Notes: a model not told the origin generated them from the letters alone. A stretch of DNA of 64,000 nucleotides from Triatoma infestans (GCA_011037195.1 JAAEAF010003791.1:1-64000); one strand, 5' to 3'; numbered from the stretch's first letter, positions 10,835-21,861 are shown. Program-made: numbers and translations.

Positions 10835-10857
10835 CGTAATAAATTTATTGGTAGAAT

Positions 10858-11440
10858 TCCATATTTGAAAAAAAATAGATTTACCAAAATTGCGACTTTG
10901 CTGAATAGGTTATTCTAGTTTGGGGGGGGGGAGCGTCATTTTCTCTAAGACGGCTCCAACGATTTTCCTTTAAATTTGTAGTGGTATTTACACAGATTGG
11001 TATTTACAACACTTTTATTGGTATTAGTTTTCCTGATAAAATGGATTGAGTGGGATCTGAGAAATTTGTGACAAACAATTTCAAATTTTTATTTAGGTTT
11101 TTGCAATTTTATTGGCGTTCTCTTTTGGACTTCAACAATACTGTCCCTTATTGTCTAGCGGTCTAGTGTAGACCGCCCAGTTACATGTGGTCCACACACC
11201 TTTGTATTTATGTTAGGTCTTTAAGTTAAGTAAATCCAATTAATTTGTCAATTGTTTATAATTGGTTTAATTGGCGTAAGAGAGAGTCGTGTCAGTGTAT
11301 CATACCAGAATTTTTTCAATATTGAGGTATGTTAGAACATCCGCTAAAAGCTTAAATTTAAAAATTGAGAGTTTTCGCAATATTTTTTCTTAAAGCCGTA
11401 AGAGATAAAGTTGAAATATTTCTCCAAACGATATAACTTT
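10858..11440 (-). repeat. Degenerate family A sequence
   Basis: Contains reversed monomer blocks (gacggctccaacgattttcctttaaa at about 10950-10975) and a reversed left end (TAAGAGAGAGTCGTGTCAGT then GTATCATACCAGAATTTTT at about 11278-11320), heavily diverged. Confidence 0.5.
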
Positions 11441-12114
11441 TTTTTATGGTTCCTTTCGATTATTTCTAGTTTAATATTTATTCTCGTTCCTAACTAAAAT
11501 TCATATAATATACTTTTTTTTACACACGAATATCTAAATTATATATATATATACTTCAATGAAAATTAATCAAATTATAAATTATCCATATTCCTGTTTA
11601 TATTCCTGTTGTGGTTGTAATTCATTTTAACTGAAAATGGGTCTTGATTTATGCTTGTCATAATTTATATACTTAATAATATACGTGCACACACACATTA
11701 CAAATATTATATTACATTGTATAATATTATATTAGCACATGCAATAATTCTGAATAATTATTCATTTATATTTAATTTATTGAAAATTAAATTAAATTTT
11801 ATTACCTTTCACTTATGACTAGTGAATGAGAGGAAGTAAGTTTCGAGCAAAATCAATCTATCGATCGGAAATCTGACTGACTTTACTGAAAGGTTTTATT
11901 TTTTCGCGATATTCTCGAAATCTCAATTTAATATTTAAATTTCGTCCACCATTAACTCACATAAATAATTATTGCTTTTATTTGAATCATTTTCTTGGGG
12001 AATAATTGATTTCTAGGAGAACGGAAAAGTTAAACTTTCTTCTGAAGTATCACTTCAATAAAATGTATGGTTCTACCGTCTATGTAATATTAATATACGT
12101 TTGAAGCATTTCCT
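11441..12114. other. No gene recognised
   Basis: Very AT-rich, with TA microsatellite-like stretches. No feature seen. Confidence 0.4.
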
Positions 12115-12330
12115 AGAATTACAAATTTGAAGAAAATGGGGAAGTATTTGTTTTTTGGCATTTTCTCCAAAAACGACTATAACAATTTCCTTTAAACTTA
12201 GAATATTAACTGCACACACACACACATATATATACCTATTTCTTTCTTCATTTAAAACATATTTCCCCATCCCACCCCAAAAAAAATGAGGAATTTGTTG
12301 TGTTAAATTTCAAATTTTATGGCGCGCTCT
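12115..12330 (-). repeat. Degenerate family A monomer
   Basis: Reversed monomer blocks (ggcattttctccaaaaacgactataacaatttcctttaaactt) are followed by a CA-rich segment. A minus-strand open frame here is incidental. Confidence 0.4.
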
Positions 12331-13582
12331 TCTGGACTACAATGTAATCTCTGCTCTGTCTTCCTGGGTAGGTTGGTATTTGCCCCTCCCCCCCCCCACT
12401 ATTGATGTTAGGACAAATAAGTGAAATTTGAGGTTTAAAGAAAATGTATGTGTACTTGTGTTATAGTAAAACTGTATGGTGCATTGAAATGATCATTTAA
12501 TGGAAGCAAACATGTTAGGTTTTTTTTTCTTACGACAAGGAGCCAAGCTCGATCGAATTCTACTTTAAAAAAGATTGTATAAGATATACAAGATAATAAT
12601 GAAATGAAAGTCCCAAAATGCACAGAATAAAAAGATATATCTCTGTTACGAATTGCAATAATATAAATTAACTTACATTTTTATCCAAATAATAGATCGT
12701 TCTAATTTTAATCCTACATGAGGATACAAAGTCAGAGAAGAAAAGAAAAAAAAAAAAAAAAGAAAAACTCTTGTTCAAGAAAAAACTAATATAAATTAAA
12801 TAAAAAAAAGTAGAAAGATAAGAGTACAGTTTGTGAATGTTATAAAAATGTCGCTATTATTAACACTTAGGTAAATGAGGTCAGTATTGAGGGCACTAAA
12901 CATATACTCGTTTCGGTGGTACACATATACTAAAATTGGAAGCATGTAATGAGTATTTCCTCATAACCCTCTAAAAAGGGATCAGTGGCAGCGCGCTTGG
13001 GCACTCACGCAAGACCTACAGTGCTGCCCTTGGATTTTTCTCTTGCTAGGAACACCCACACAGATTTTTCTCAAAACAATTAGACTGCAAATCACTTTAC
13101 ATTTCTACGATTTTTCATTTTTGAACACTTCAACCATAAACAAAACTATAAGCACATAAAACGAATTCGACCTAAGTTTGAAATACTTTTTTGGTTTTCT
13201 AAATTCTGACAAATAATTTGGAAAAACTGTAGATTCCTGCAATGGTTTTGGCCCATGTTTTTTTAACCATCTAAGAATTCTTCCGACATTCTAAATTAAG
13301 TACGCTGTAAAAAAAATAAATAGTTATGTTGCGTGCTATGAATCTGTTCATTCTACAACGAAGTATTTCTACTTCTTACCCAAAGTAATCATCTATGAGT
13401 AGAAATTCCTTAGAAATCATTTGAATGATCTATTTACTATATTGTTCTCTTGATTTCTCCTCAAATGACAATAAAATTAATACATTTGGCTACAGATGTG
13501 AGCTTCGCTTGAATATAATAAACTTTTAACAACAACCTAAGGCCAAAATCGCAAGCTTTACATATTATTATTAATGTTATTG
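12331..13582. other. No gene recognised
   Basis: AT-rich with a long A-rich run near 12745-12765. No domain-bearing frame. Confidence 0.4.
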
Positions 13583-13817
13583 TCCCCACGCGTTGGTCTA
13601 GTGGCTAGCGTACTCGCCTTTCGTGCGAGAATTCAGGGTTTGATTACCGTGAGGGCAAAGTCTGTGTTGACCCATCATCGTGATAAAAAGTGGGAAGCTA
13701 CAGTTAGTAGCGCCCTAGGAACTAAACGGCGTAGGCTACTGCTGCTTGCTTACGTCACGCTTCCCATTCAAATTGCTGTCTGGCCCTTCATGGCCTGTTG
13801 CGCCTAGGGTTTTTTTA
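13583..13817 (+). repeat. tRNA-derived SINE, type 1
   Basis: Begins CCCCACGCGTTGGTCTAGTG, in which TTGGTCTAGTGGC (from 13593) fits a tRNA A box. GGTTTGATTAC at 13637-13647 fits a B box, with the spacing of a tRNA head. A non-tRNA body follows and ends in TTTTTTTATTA. An open frame through it is incidental. Only one copy of this type was seen in the window. Confidence 0.6.
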
Positions 13818-15089
13818 TTACATGTTATTATGTCATTTTAAATTTTTTTAAAAATGTTATTGAACTGCCTACTTTCAGGCCAGATTTTCGTTTCAATCAG
13901 CAAGGAGGCGGAGGGTGGAAGTAGGCGGTTACATCATCCATATTAGTAATCGTATTCTCGTGCAAATCCCAGACCTTAAACGGGATTAACCGCTATGTTG
14001 CTTTACATTTTTGCTTACTAGTTCAACATCTAATTAATAAGCTTGTATTGTCCTCTTCTTTCGATTTAATTAGCTTAGCAGATTGTGTGGCTTTCCATCT
14101 AGTCTACCACTTACATGAGACTCTAGACTTACCATACACACATACCAGTGGCCACTTACAAAGTTTGAACTAATATTTGTTGTCTCATTTAGTTTTTTTA
14201 TTATCTCTTACTCCTATTTCCATTTACTATTGTAAGAGGAAATATTGAAAAAATTTTGGAATTTGAGTTTTCACAGTGAAAGGTAAATTGTGAGGATCCT
14301 ATGAGAAGAAAAAGTGGTAATTTCCACGCCTTCAATCTCCCTAATGTAATTCCCAACAACCACATGTTAATTAAGCGCAAACTTTAAAAAGCAGATATTT
14401 TACTACTTTAAAACCGTGTTTTTTTTTTGTTTACAGTAACACATCCACTCTTATATCATTTTCAATCCATGTCTTTTGTTTGCTTCTCGTAATTTTCTCG
14501 AAGATAGTTCCCATTAGAGATGCATACACATGCTTTTTCCTGCCAATTGTACCTTACGACCAAAGAAATACATCTACACCATAATGGTGGAGGCCAGTTC
14601 GAGCAAGATCTGTAATTAATGAGGAGTAAAATTTATAATAAAATAGTACTTTTCTTCTTATTCAATCAAAAAACTATAATATAATTTACAAAATAACAAA
14701 ATAATCTAGAAAATAACAAAATAACAATCTACAAAATAACTATATCATTTTGAAATTTCTTATAGGAATCATGTTTTCATTCATAACTTGTAAAATATTG
14801 CTCAAAGAAAAAAAACGTTCAAGTAAATTTTTCTTACAAAAAATAGAGGAATATATTTCTTAAATAAAAAACCACACCTCCCCATTTGAAAAAATGAAGT
14901 TGGTGCCTGTATTTCGCTTCTGGAAGTATCAAAAACAAATTTGCAAATTAAATTTGGTTTTCTAACAAAAAAACTATGGGAACACGTATTTTTTAGTTTT
15001 TTTTTTCTAGCTATCTTAGTTTCCGAGAAAAAGTCGTTATCCATATAGCTTGGGAAACCCTGTATATAGTATATATATATAAATAATAG
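13818..15089. other. No gene recognised
   Basis: AT-rich intron sequence. A minus-strand frame of 103 codons at 14802-15113 is lysine/phenylalanine-rich without a domain and is judged spurious. Confidence 0.4.
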
Positions 15090-15400
15090 TAACCGAAGAG
15101 AGGAGAGAAACATAAAAATGAATCAATCTAGTTACTCGCTACCTAGACCCCAGACTAGGGTGGATGATATATATAGCCATGCTAGCCCTACAGGAGGAGT
15201 TTACAACCAGTTCACAACAAGTTAGCAGCCTTCAACCTTCTCAGCTATATCTCTCGCTACCTGACTTCTATATACTTATTGTAAAGTCCTTGCAGTTTGT
15301 GCGTATCTTTCATTACACAATGTTCAGCTTATATTCTAGTTTATTTCTCTAAAACCCAATCACTGTAATTCTCACACCATCTCACAATTTGTAGCCAACG
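15090..15400 (+). repeat. LTR-like repeat, family F
   Basis: Second + strand copy of the repeat at 6088-6390: GAGAGGAGAGAAACATAAAAA, CTAGTTACTCGCTACCTAG, gatatatatagccatgctagccctacagg, TTGTAAAGTCCTTG and TTCTAGTTTATTTCTCTAAA. It has a TATATATA promoter-like motif. Confidence 0.6.
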
Positions 15401-15497
15401 GATCACAAAACATGCATTTCCGGTGAAAATTCAATTTCGAAAATCTGACGTGATCGCGATACTTTATTAGCAGAAAAGAAGTAATAATTTATATATT
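15401..15497 (+). repeat. Family A right-end fragment
   Basis: Contains CATGCATTTCCGGTGAAAATT followed by a degraded 'tcgaaaatctgacgtgatcgcgatacttt' and AAAAGAAGTAATAA, colinear with the family A right end. Confidence 0.65.
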
Positions 15498-16173
15498 AAA
15501 ATATATTTGAATAAAATATTATATTTGTATTTTTAAAATTAGTACAACTATAAAAATAGATAATTTCTGTTAATCTTCATATAGAAATAATAAAACAAGG
15601 TTGGTATACATGCACGTTTAAAAGTAAATATAGCAAAACAAAAAAGAAAAGTACACACCAAGTACTTGGTTATATTGTACGGGTTGTATGTTGAAGATCG
15701 TCTAGTGTCTAGTCGCTAAGTTTGCAACTCCCTCCTCACTTTATTACACTTTTATTCCCTTTTCTTTCTGTGTTATACACAGTTTATTTTCTTTCTCTTT
15801 TGTTTGTACTAGCTGGTATATGGCTGACATAAATATATACTCTTGTTCACTTAAAGTGGAAATTTTATCTTTCAGTGTTAAGTAAGTACACTCATAGGGT
15901 TTTTCTTGCCTCGTAAGTTTTGTTACTTCTTTAACACCCACCCCAGTGACAGATTTACACTTAGATCAGATTTTTTGAAAATGAGATTTTTCACAGCGTA
16001 TAAAATGATGATTCTGTAGTAAATTAAAGATAACTTGTAAGCAAGTTAAGATAAAATACCTGCTAACCTGTCTTACCTGTCTTCGATAAAATCTTGTTTT
16101 TTTTTCAATCTCCGTTTTTTTTTTTGTATTATATTTCCGGAATTTAGTGATTGGTTGCTGAAACATCTGAATG
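15498..16173. other. No gene recognised
   Basis: AT-rich. Two minus-strand frames (15744-15941, 15966-16199) have no recognisable domain. Confidence 0.35.
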
Positions 16174-16187
16174 TTTAGTATGGAATA

Positions 16188-16327
16188 CATCAGAGACATT
16201 TCCCGTGGTAGCCTGCTTCATTTTGTGGTCATCGACCGGTTTCGGGCGTTCGCCCATCTTCAGGATGCGTTTTTCAGACAGTGTGACATCACAGACTTGT
16301 ACAGAGCAAATTCAGTTTACACACACA
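16188..16327 (-). mobile_element. Solo Penelope-type terminal repeat with 14-bp target duplication
   Basis: A 140-bp insertion bounded on both sides by TTTAGTATGGAATA (16174-16187 and 16328-16341). Its sequence, read on the minus strand, is one arm of the foldback at 25680-26001, ending in GGAAATGTCTCTGATG. It shows that a single terminal repeat can be inserted independently of the rest of a PLE. Confidence 0.8.
16230..16269 (-). ncRNA. Hammerhead-ribozyme-like motif, best-preserved copy
   Basis: On the minus strand: CATC, then CTGAAGA (fits CUGANGA), one extra T, helix II GGGCGAACGCCC (perfect four-base stem), GAAA, then CCGGTC with helix III reduced to two base pairs, then GATG. CATC and GATG pair perfectly as helix I. 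All catalytic-core positions of the hammerhead consensus are present apart from the extra base before helix II. Self-cleavage is inferred, not shown. Confidence 0.5.
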
Positions 16328-16341
16328 TTTAGTATGGAATA

Positions 16342-16984
16342 ATTATTAGGTTTCTTCTGTAGTCCTAATTTGTAAATGCTTGCAAGTACCGATATGAGTT
16401 AATTCAAGAATTTAATTTTTAGTTAAACTTTTATTTGTTTTACAATTTCGTCTCAGTTATTGTAGTTAATTCATGCCTTATTAATTAATTGTATCTTAAT
16501 TTCATTTTTTTTTATTAATAACATATAAAAGTATTCGTTGGCCGTTGATGAATTATGTTATGAAGAAATTTGGTGAGGATCGGTCAAGAAAGAAACCATC
16601 AATTTTATCAAGGCTTTAATCTAAAAGACAATTCAATGAGGAACCACAATGCATTAATAATATTGTAAAATGCAAAATGATAATTACAAAAAAATATTTA
16701 TACTTTTAAATACAAATAATATTAAACTTACATGTAGATAGTCGTGAAGATGTGGAGAAAGAATTTTTAAACATAAATATTTGTTACATCGCAGAAACAT
16801 AAAGAAAGAAAATTAAGTGTTACTAGTTTCTGGTCTTAAATTATCTACAGAAATAAAGTTGGGTTGAATAGGCAAGTGAAAGGGATTTGAGGAAATTTTT
16901 AGAAGTGGGGTAGGTGAAAGGGAATTCAGAAGGATCCTGTTTTAAAAAAACCGTTATACTACAAGGAAAAATTATTGATATCAT
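16342..16984 (-). other. Probable PLE 3' flank
   Basis: AT-rich sequence downstream of the PLE coding remnant. No frame is recognised. Confidence 0.3.
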
Positions 16985-17600
16985 TACGAACATTAACAGA
17001 AAATTTATTCGTTTTGATATATATCATTTCTAATATATTTCTTTTCTTCCTGTTAGTTTCTTTTGCTAGTATTTTTGTTTTAGAAAAATCAAATTTATAA
17101 TGTTTTACCTAAAATGTTTCGTCATGCAGTAATTTTGTCTTTGTCATTTTTATTTCTGCAATCTTATTCATATTGGTACATTCTGTTTTTTAAGTATTGT
17201 GTAGTTTGATCAACATAAACCGCTGGACATTGTGTACAGTCTATCTGGTAAATGAGGTCTGATTGTAATTTGTTGGTAGTAGGATCTTTAAGTTTGCTGT
17301 ATAACTTGTTAATAGTGTTAGTACATTTGTGGGCTATAATGATATTAGAGCGTCTGAAAATTTTAGAGATTTTCTCTGACAGTTTGTTAATGTATTTAGA
17401 AGGTTGGTCAACAGAAATATGAGGAGAATGAGTTAAGTTGTTATCGTAATGTTGTATGTTGGTGAGTGCAGTATTTCATTGTGTTTTATTTATTAATGAG
17501 GTGTTGAGGATAGCCATTGTTAGGGAAAATTATAGAAAGTCTTTTTTTATTGTCCTTGCCTGGTAATAAGTATATCTTCCTCTGTATTAGTGAATATCAT
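16985..17600 (-). pseudogene. Penelope-like element, GIY-YIG endonuclease region
   Basis: Minus-strand translation gives, in order, NNGYPQHLINK, SKYINKLSEKISKIFRRSNI, HKCTNTINKLYSKLKDP, LIYQIDCTQCPAVYVDQT, YLKNR, and after a stop-interrupted stretch FDFSKTKILAKETNRKKRNI and ILEMIYIKTNKFSVN. This is the layout of the PLE C-terminal half: the linker after reverse transcriptase, a CxxC-containing GIY-YIG nuclease, then the 'ILE...I' tail. The usual G-Q-T is D-Q-T and there are several stops, so the copy is dead. Upstream (17670-18100, minus) lies sequence that is probably the decayed reverse-transcriptase part. PLEs are retroelements found widely in animals. Confidence 0.75.
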
Positions 17601-19385
17601 TGTTTTAGGTATAAGGTAAATTGTGGTTACGTCTCTTGTTAATATGCGATTTCCATATAAGTTTATTGCTTAAGAAAAGTCCCAGTTCCTGGACAGTTTG
17701 ATCAGTAGAAGTCGCAAGAGTTGGGTCTCTGCTTTCAATGGGATAATGTTTGATCTATGTGTGACTAGCCGTATGCTGAGTAGAATAAAAATTTTCGCCA
17801 ATGTTCTTAGCGGATTTTTTTTTTTTTTTTTTTTGAGGGATAAGGCCAGGGAGATAAGATGGCCAAGTTCGAATTCTTCATTGGTTGCTGAAACATGAAC
17901 ATTCATAAGATCGAAAGTCTTGATCTGAGATGTCAAAAGGTTTTTAAATTGTATAAAAGACAAGATCAATTTAATCTTTTAGAAATCTTTTTAAAAGATC
18001 GTCTTCTACTTTCTTGTAAATCGATAGCGATGTTGAAGAATTTTGTTACCTTTTACTCATTTATTTTGATTCATTTTAATTTGAAAAATTTTTAATATCA
18101 TTTTTATGTTGTTGATGAAAATTATGGTAACATAAATATATATATTTTTTAAATAATAGAAGAGTTTTGATGAGTTAGATTATTCTTCTTCTTAATATAA
18201 GAAGTGCAGTACACTTGACTATGAAGAGGTCTTCCATTGAATAGCTCTTATAAAGTGCTGTGTAACAGTAACTCACTTTACGGCAAACAGTTTATTACTA
18301 CTTGAAAACATGTTTAATATCATACACAGATAAAGTGAGAGTGTGAGGGAATCGCTATATATTATATAGTTAATATAATAATATCTGTTCAACATAATGC
18401 TGTTAGTGTAGAAAGGGTGAACATTATCCTACAGAAAATATGATTGTTTGTAAAGTCGGAATTGAGCAGTTTAAGTTTAGATTGAATTCAGCCTAAAGTT
18501 TTGAACTGGGAGTTTTATGCAAATTTGTAGATTACTTTAGAATTTAGTTCCCTGGATAATTTGAAACTTGCAAGTATGTTTCAGATATATTTACAAAGTT
18601 ACCTACTGATCAATAAAGCGGTTATGTTTTATTCAATAATTGGAAAAGTGTCTGTTAATATTATATATATCGATACTGTTTATTAGAAAAGCCAATTATA
18701 TGATTGTAATTCCTTAAAGTATGAAGAGACAAGTTGCGTGGTTGTACCCCATTTACCCTTGAGCTTGCTTTTCTATTCCTTGAATATCTACATTGAAGTT
18801 TCTGTTTTTCGCATCTTCCTGTTCTTTTCACTTCCTCACTGGTAAACTTGTTCGTCTTTCTAATTTAGATATCCAGATAGCTTGTTCAACAGCAAAAGAT
18901 TTTGCTTTTCATTTGCGCGTTATTCGAATTGCATAACTTTATCTTTCAATCATAACCGACGACATTATTCTTAGTCTTATTTTATTTTTCTGTGTTGCTG
19001 TAAATTATCATGTCAAGTTTTCGCTGGCCCAAGTTTTCTTCATTTATTTCAGCGATCTTTTATTTTTTTTCTCATAAAAGATTTTTCTCATAAATTACTC
19101 ATAAAATTACTCATCTGACACCATTTTGAATCAAACAAATTTTCTACCAGAAATCAGCACGTTGCCGAATCTTTCACAAGCTTCAAATTTCTCCGAAAAA
19201 ATCAATCTCTGAAATATTTTTATTCGGATATTTTTAATAAAGTTAGGGGTAGAATTCTTATTAATGACACCTAGGGAATAGGATCTTTTAGAACATATAA
19301 TATTATTGGATGCTGCATTGGTGCAGTGTTTTTTTTGGATCATACCAAAAAGTGCAACTTGAGGAGAATAACTAAGGTTAGTGAT
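17601..19385 (-). other. Probable decayed 5' portion of the Penelope-like element
   Basis: Minus-strand frames at 17670-17969 and 19131-19403 lie between the nuclease remnant and a PLE terminal repeat in the same orientation (19386 onward). The position suggests reverse-transcriptase and N-terminal sequence, but I could not identify catalytic motifs. Confidence 0.35.
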
Positions 19386-20057
19386 TTTCAGCATTAGAGA
19401 CATTGCTGATTTTTGTGGTCATCGACCGGTTTCGGGCATGTTCGCCCATCATGAAGATGGATTTTGTTAAAACAGTATGATTAATGTAATGTTTTATGTG
19501 ATTTGGTGTGTTTTAGTGGTAGTGTGTAGCACGAGCGGTTTAGTAAAAGGGCTTGTAAGTTTGTTTGAGATAAAGATAGAAGTAGTAAGAAACAAGAAAC
19601 TAGTCACCACTGTTTTTAAAATAAATATATTCTCTAAGCGAATTTAAATGGTTTACAATATTCACAACTATATCTTAATGATCTAGAATAAGTGCGAAGC
19701 TCTTTTGTTTTAACTTAAGGTGGCACTGATTTGTAGAGAACGATTCCTGAAGTGTTCTGGCTTTGAAAGCAGAATGCAGACTGTCCGAAAGAATGCCTTC
19801 TCTTACAAAGCAGTTGGCCAAGTAGCATTGTATTAATTTAACGGATTCTTGCGCCTTTATTTCCCTAATACCAATGACCCCAAATTACAGTACCTGACCC
19901 TTTTCACTGCACTAAGATACATTTAAATATTAACAAAATTAGATTTTTGATACTATAAAATATTCTAAACTATTTTTCAAAATTATTATTTTCTTTTATT
20001 TCTTTCTTCCACTACATTAACATAGACTTGCACATAGCAAATTTAGTTGATACACTG
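19386..20057 (-). mobile_element. PLE terminal repeat split by a solo LTR
   Basis: 19386-19484 contains GTGGTCATCGACCGGTTTCG and CGCCCATCATGAAGATGG, reading as a PLE repeat on the minus strand with a damaged ribozyme-like core. Its continuation (catagacttgcacatagcaaatttagttgatacact) resumes at 20017-20057, after a 532-bp insertion. Confidence 0.7.
19485..20016 (+). mobile_element. Solo LTR-like insertion, family D
   Basis: Begins TGTAATGT and ends CCACTACA. It is bounded by TTAA on both sides (19481-19484 and 20017-20020), or ATTAA if the terminal A is shared. TG...CA ends, a 4-5 bp duplication and an internal AATAAA (about 19620) fit a solo LTR. A related copy is at 46439-47047 and a more diverged one at 43058-43637. 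TTAA with short inverted ends could alternatively suggest a DNA transposon. Confidence 0.65.
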
Positions 20058-20782
20058 GTTTTTAAACATGTTTTTGTTAGGACCAAGCTAGGTTAATAGG
20101 AGTGTTGGTAAACTGAGTGGGAAAACACATATTTCGGTCTTTAAAAGGCATATTGTTCCTTTTAAAAATGGGGGATGTATAGCTTAAACTACGTTTTTTG
20201 AAGGAGATTACTTTGATAATTAATTACCACCTATACTATCTTACTATTTTATTTATTTGTTTATAACATTTCAGCATTACTTTAGATTAAGCTAACAGTT
20301 TTTTTTTATCTCGAAGAGAATATTTACAAAAAAATAAGTAAATAAATAAAATTCATAGAAAACGCCAAGCTAAATCACTCTCAAAAGTTTTGACTTTAAT
20401 GCACGCGTACGTTTCCTTTTATTGATTTATGCGAAATTTCCTGTGACCTAGTTAATAATTAGGAAACTACTATTGTGGTTCTTATAGAAATAGTATATCC
20501 ATTTTTAAAAAAACAGTGTCATCGTTAGTTTGAAAGAATGTAATTAAACTATTCTACAAATTAAATTGATGCAATAAATACATTGTTTTAGGAAAAATAA
20601 AATGAAAGTTCATTGAACCGATTAAAACTTCCCGTCTCTATCTAAATAATTGCACATTTTACAGTTCTAGTTTAGCAAAGTTTCATCGTATTATCTACTT
20701 CCAGCAAAACATCCACTTTAGTGTTTTTGCAGATAATTGTGTTTTCTCTTTCAATATTTTACGAATTATTTTTTATTTTTAG
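20058..20782. other. Intron sequence upstream of second furin exon
   Basis: AT-rich. The acceptor TTTTTTATTTTTAG ends at 20782. Confidence 0.6.
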
Positions 20783-20911
20783 GTGAAATGGGCCAAACAA
20801 CAGAGAGCGAGAAGACGGAAAAAACGAGATTATCTGATGAGAAAAGATTTAGGACTCTCAGATTCTCATGTATATCTGAATGACCAGAGGTGGCCACAAA
20901 TGTGGTATCTT
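20783..20911 (+). CDS. Furin-like proprotein convertase, prodomain cleavage and catalytic-start exon
   Basis: A 129-bp exon of 43 codons, phase 0 at both ends, between TTTTTAG and GTAAGT. It encodes VKWAKQQRARRRKKRDY, then LMRKDLGLSDSHVYLNDQRW and PQMWYL. V-x-W-x-x-QQ followed by a polybasic run is the end of the convertase prodomain, and RRRKKR is the autocatalytic cleavage site that releases the mature enzyme. The following N-D-x-x-W-P-x-M-W-Y-L is the conserved start of the subtilisin-like (peptidase S8) domain. It joins in frame to the exon at 6781-6879. The catalytic Asp/His/Ser exons were not found in the window. The spacer between cleavage site and ND...WP is longer than in furin and more like PCSK5-type enzymes. 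Acts in the late secretory pathway if expressed as in the family. Confidence 0.9.
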
Positions 20912-21107
20912 GTAAGTAATAACAATTATTAATTTTTTTATTGAAGAATTTTAATAACTTCCTGTTAAGGATTTATTGTTCTTTTCGATTTTAAGGGGGG
21001 GAGGGAGAAAGTTAAGAAAATTTATACTTAATTATATTTCTCTATAAAGAAAATATTTTTAATTCAAATTGTGATACTTGACAATCGTCTTCCGGTCAGA
21101 CAATGTC

Positions 21108-21300
21108 TTTGATGAAAAACAACTTGAGTTTCCAGGTTGAAACCGCGTAATAAGGTTTGCTAAAAACCGTCCAACTTTATTGGCGGCCTTCATGGTGTAA
21201 CGTGACCCTAAAGAGGCTCAATGCAAGATGGGCGAAACGTCGGTTTTTAGGAAACCATTGGACGTGGTCTCAACCGGAAACTCAAGTGTTTTTCATGAAA
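21108..21300. repeat. Inverted repeat, PLE-like
   Basis: Arms 21108-21169 and 21241-21300 are inverted copies (GATGAAAAAC ... CTTGAGTTTCC ... CTAAAAACCG) around a 71-base loop. The loop's right edge holds AAGATGGGCGAAACGTCGG, resembling the PLE hairpin-plus-GAAAC segment, but the CTGANGA core is absent. Confidence 0.6.
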
Positions 21301-21861
21301 ATGGCCGTGGAAACGTGAAAGATAATATCTTTGATTTTTTTTTTATTTGTATATGTAGTTACTTTGATAACAGGTTTCTTCTATGAACTTGTAATGGAAG
21401 AAGCAAACGGAAAAATAAAAATAATTTTGAAAAAGTGTTAGTTTTTTTGTAAAAGGGAAATATAGTGATTTTTAACAATATTTTAACGCAGTTGAATAAA
21501 TCTATTAGAATAGAATAGAATCTATTAGGGACTATCTAGACAAAGGACCCAGGTACAAGTCACCGTTACAAGATAGGTCGTAGAACTCGGCCTCTCTTTG
21601 TCTTTTAACCCCTTCTAGAAATCAAATATAACGGGCAGGTTTTAACAATTAAGTGGAGGAGTTTATTTCACGAGTCGTCTTACAGCATTCAATCCTTATT
21701 GTATTATTCAAGTAGTCAACATCTATGCCAGTTATAAGTATTCAACATCTGAGTATAAATCAATTTAAAGCTAAATATTTAATTGCAAGAATTTCTGTAT
21801 ACTTATAAGTTAATTCAATATTCACAATTAAAAATTACTTGGTAAAGTTACTAAATTAATA
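21301..21861. other. No gene recognised
   Basis: AT-rich intron sequence. No feature seen. Confidence 0.4.

Larger units (their letters stand above)
6880..20782 (+). other. Large transposon-filled furin intron
   Basis: Bounded by the GTAATA donor and a TTTTATTTTTAG acceptor, and joining two exons that are contiguous in the convertase family alignment. It is 13.9 kb long and holds family A repeats, a PLE foldback, two LINE tails, a SINE, LTR-like repeats and a decayed PLE. No internal exon is expected, because the two coding ends abut in the protein. Confidence 0.75.

Noticed and set aside
13583..13817. Functional tRNA gene
   Set aside because: A and B boxes are present but the acceptor stem does not close and a long non-tRNA body follows, as in a SINE.
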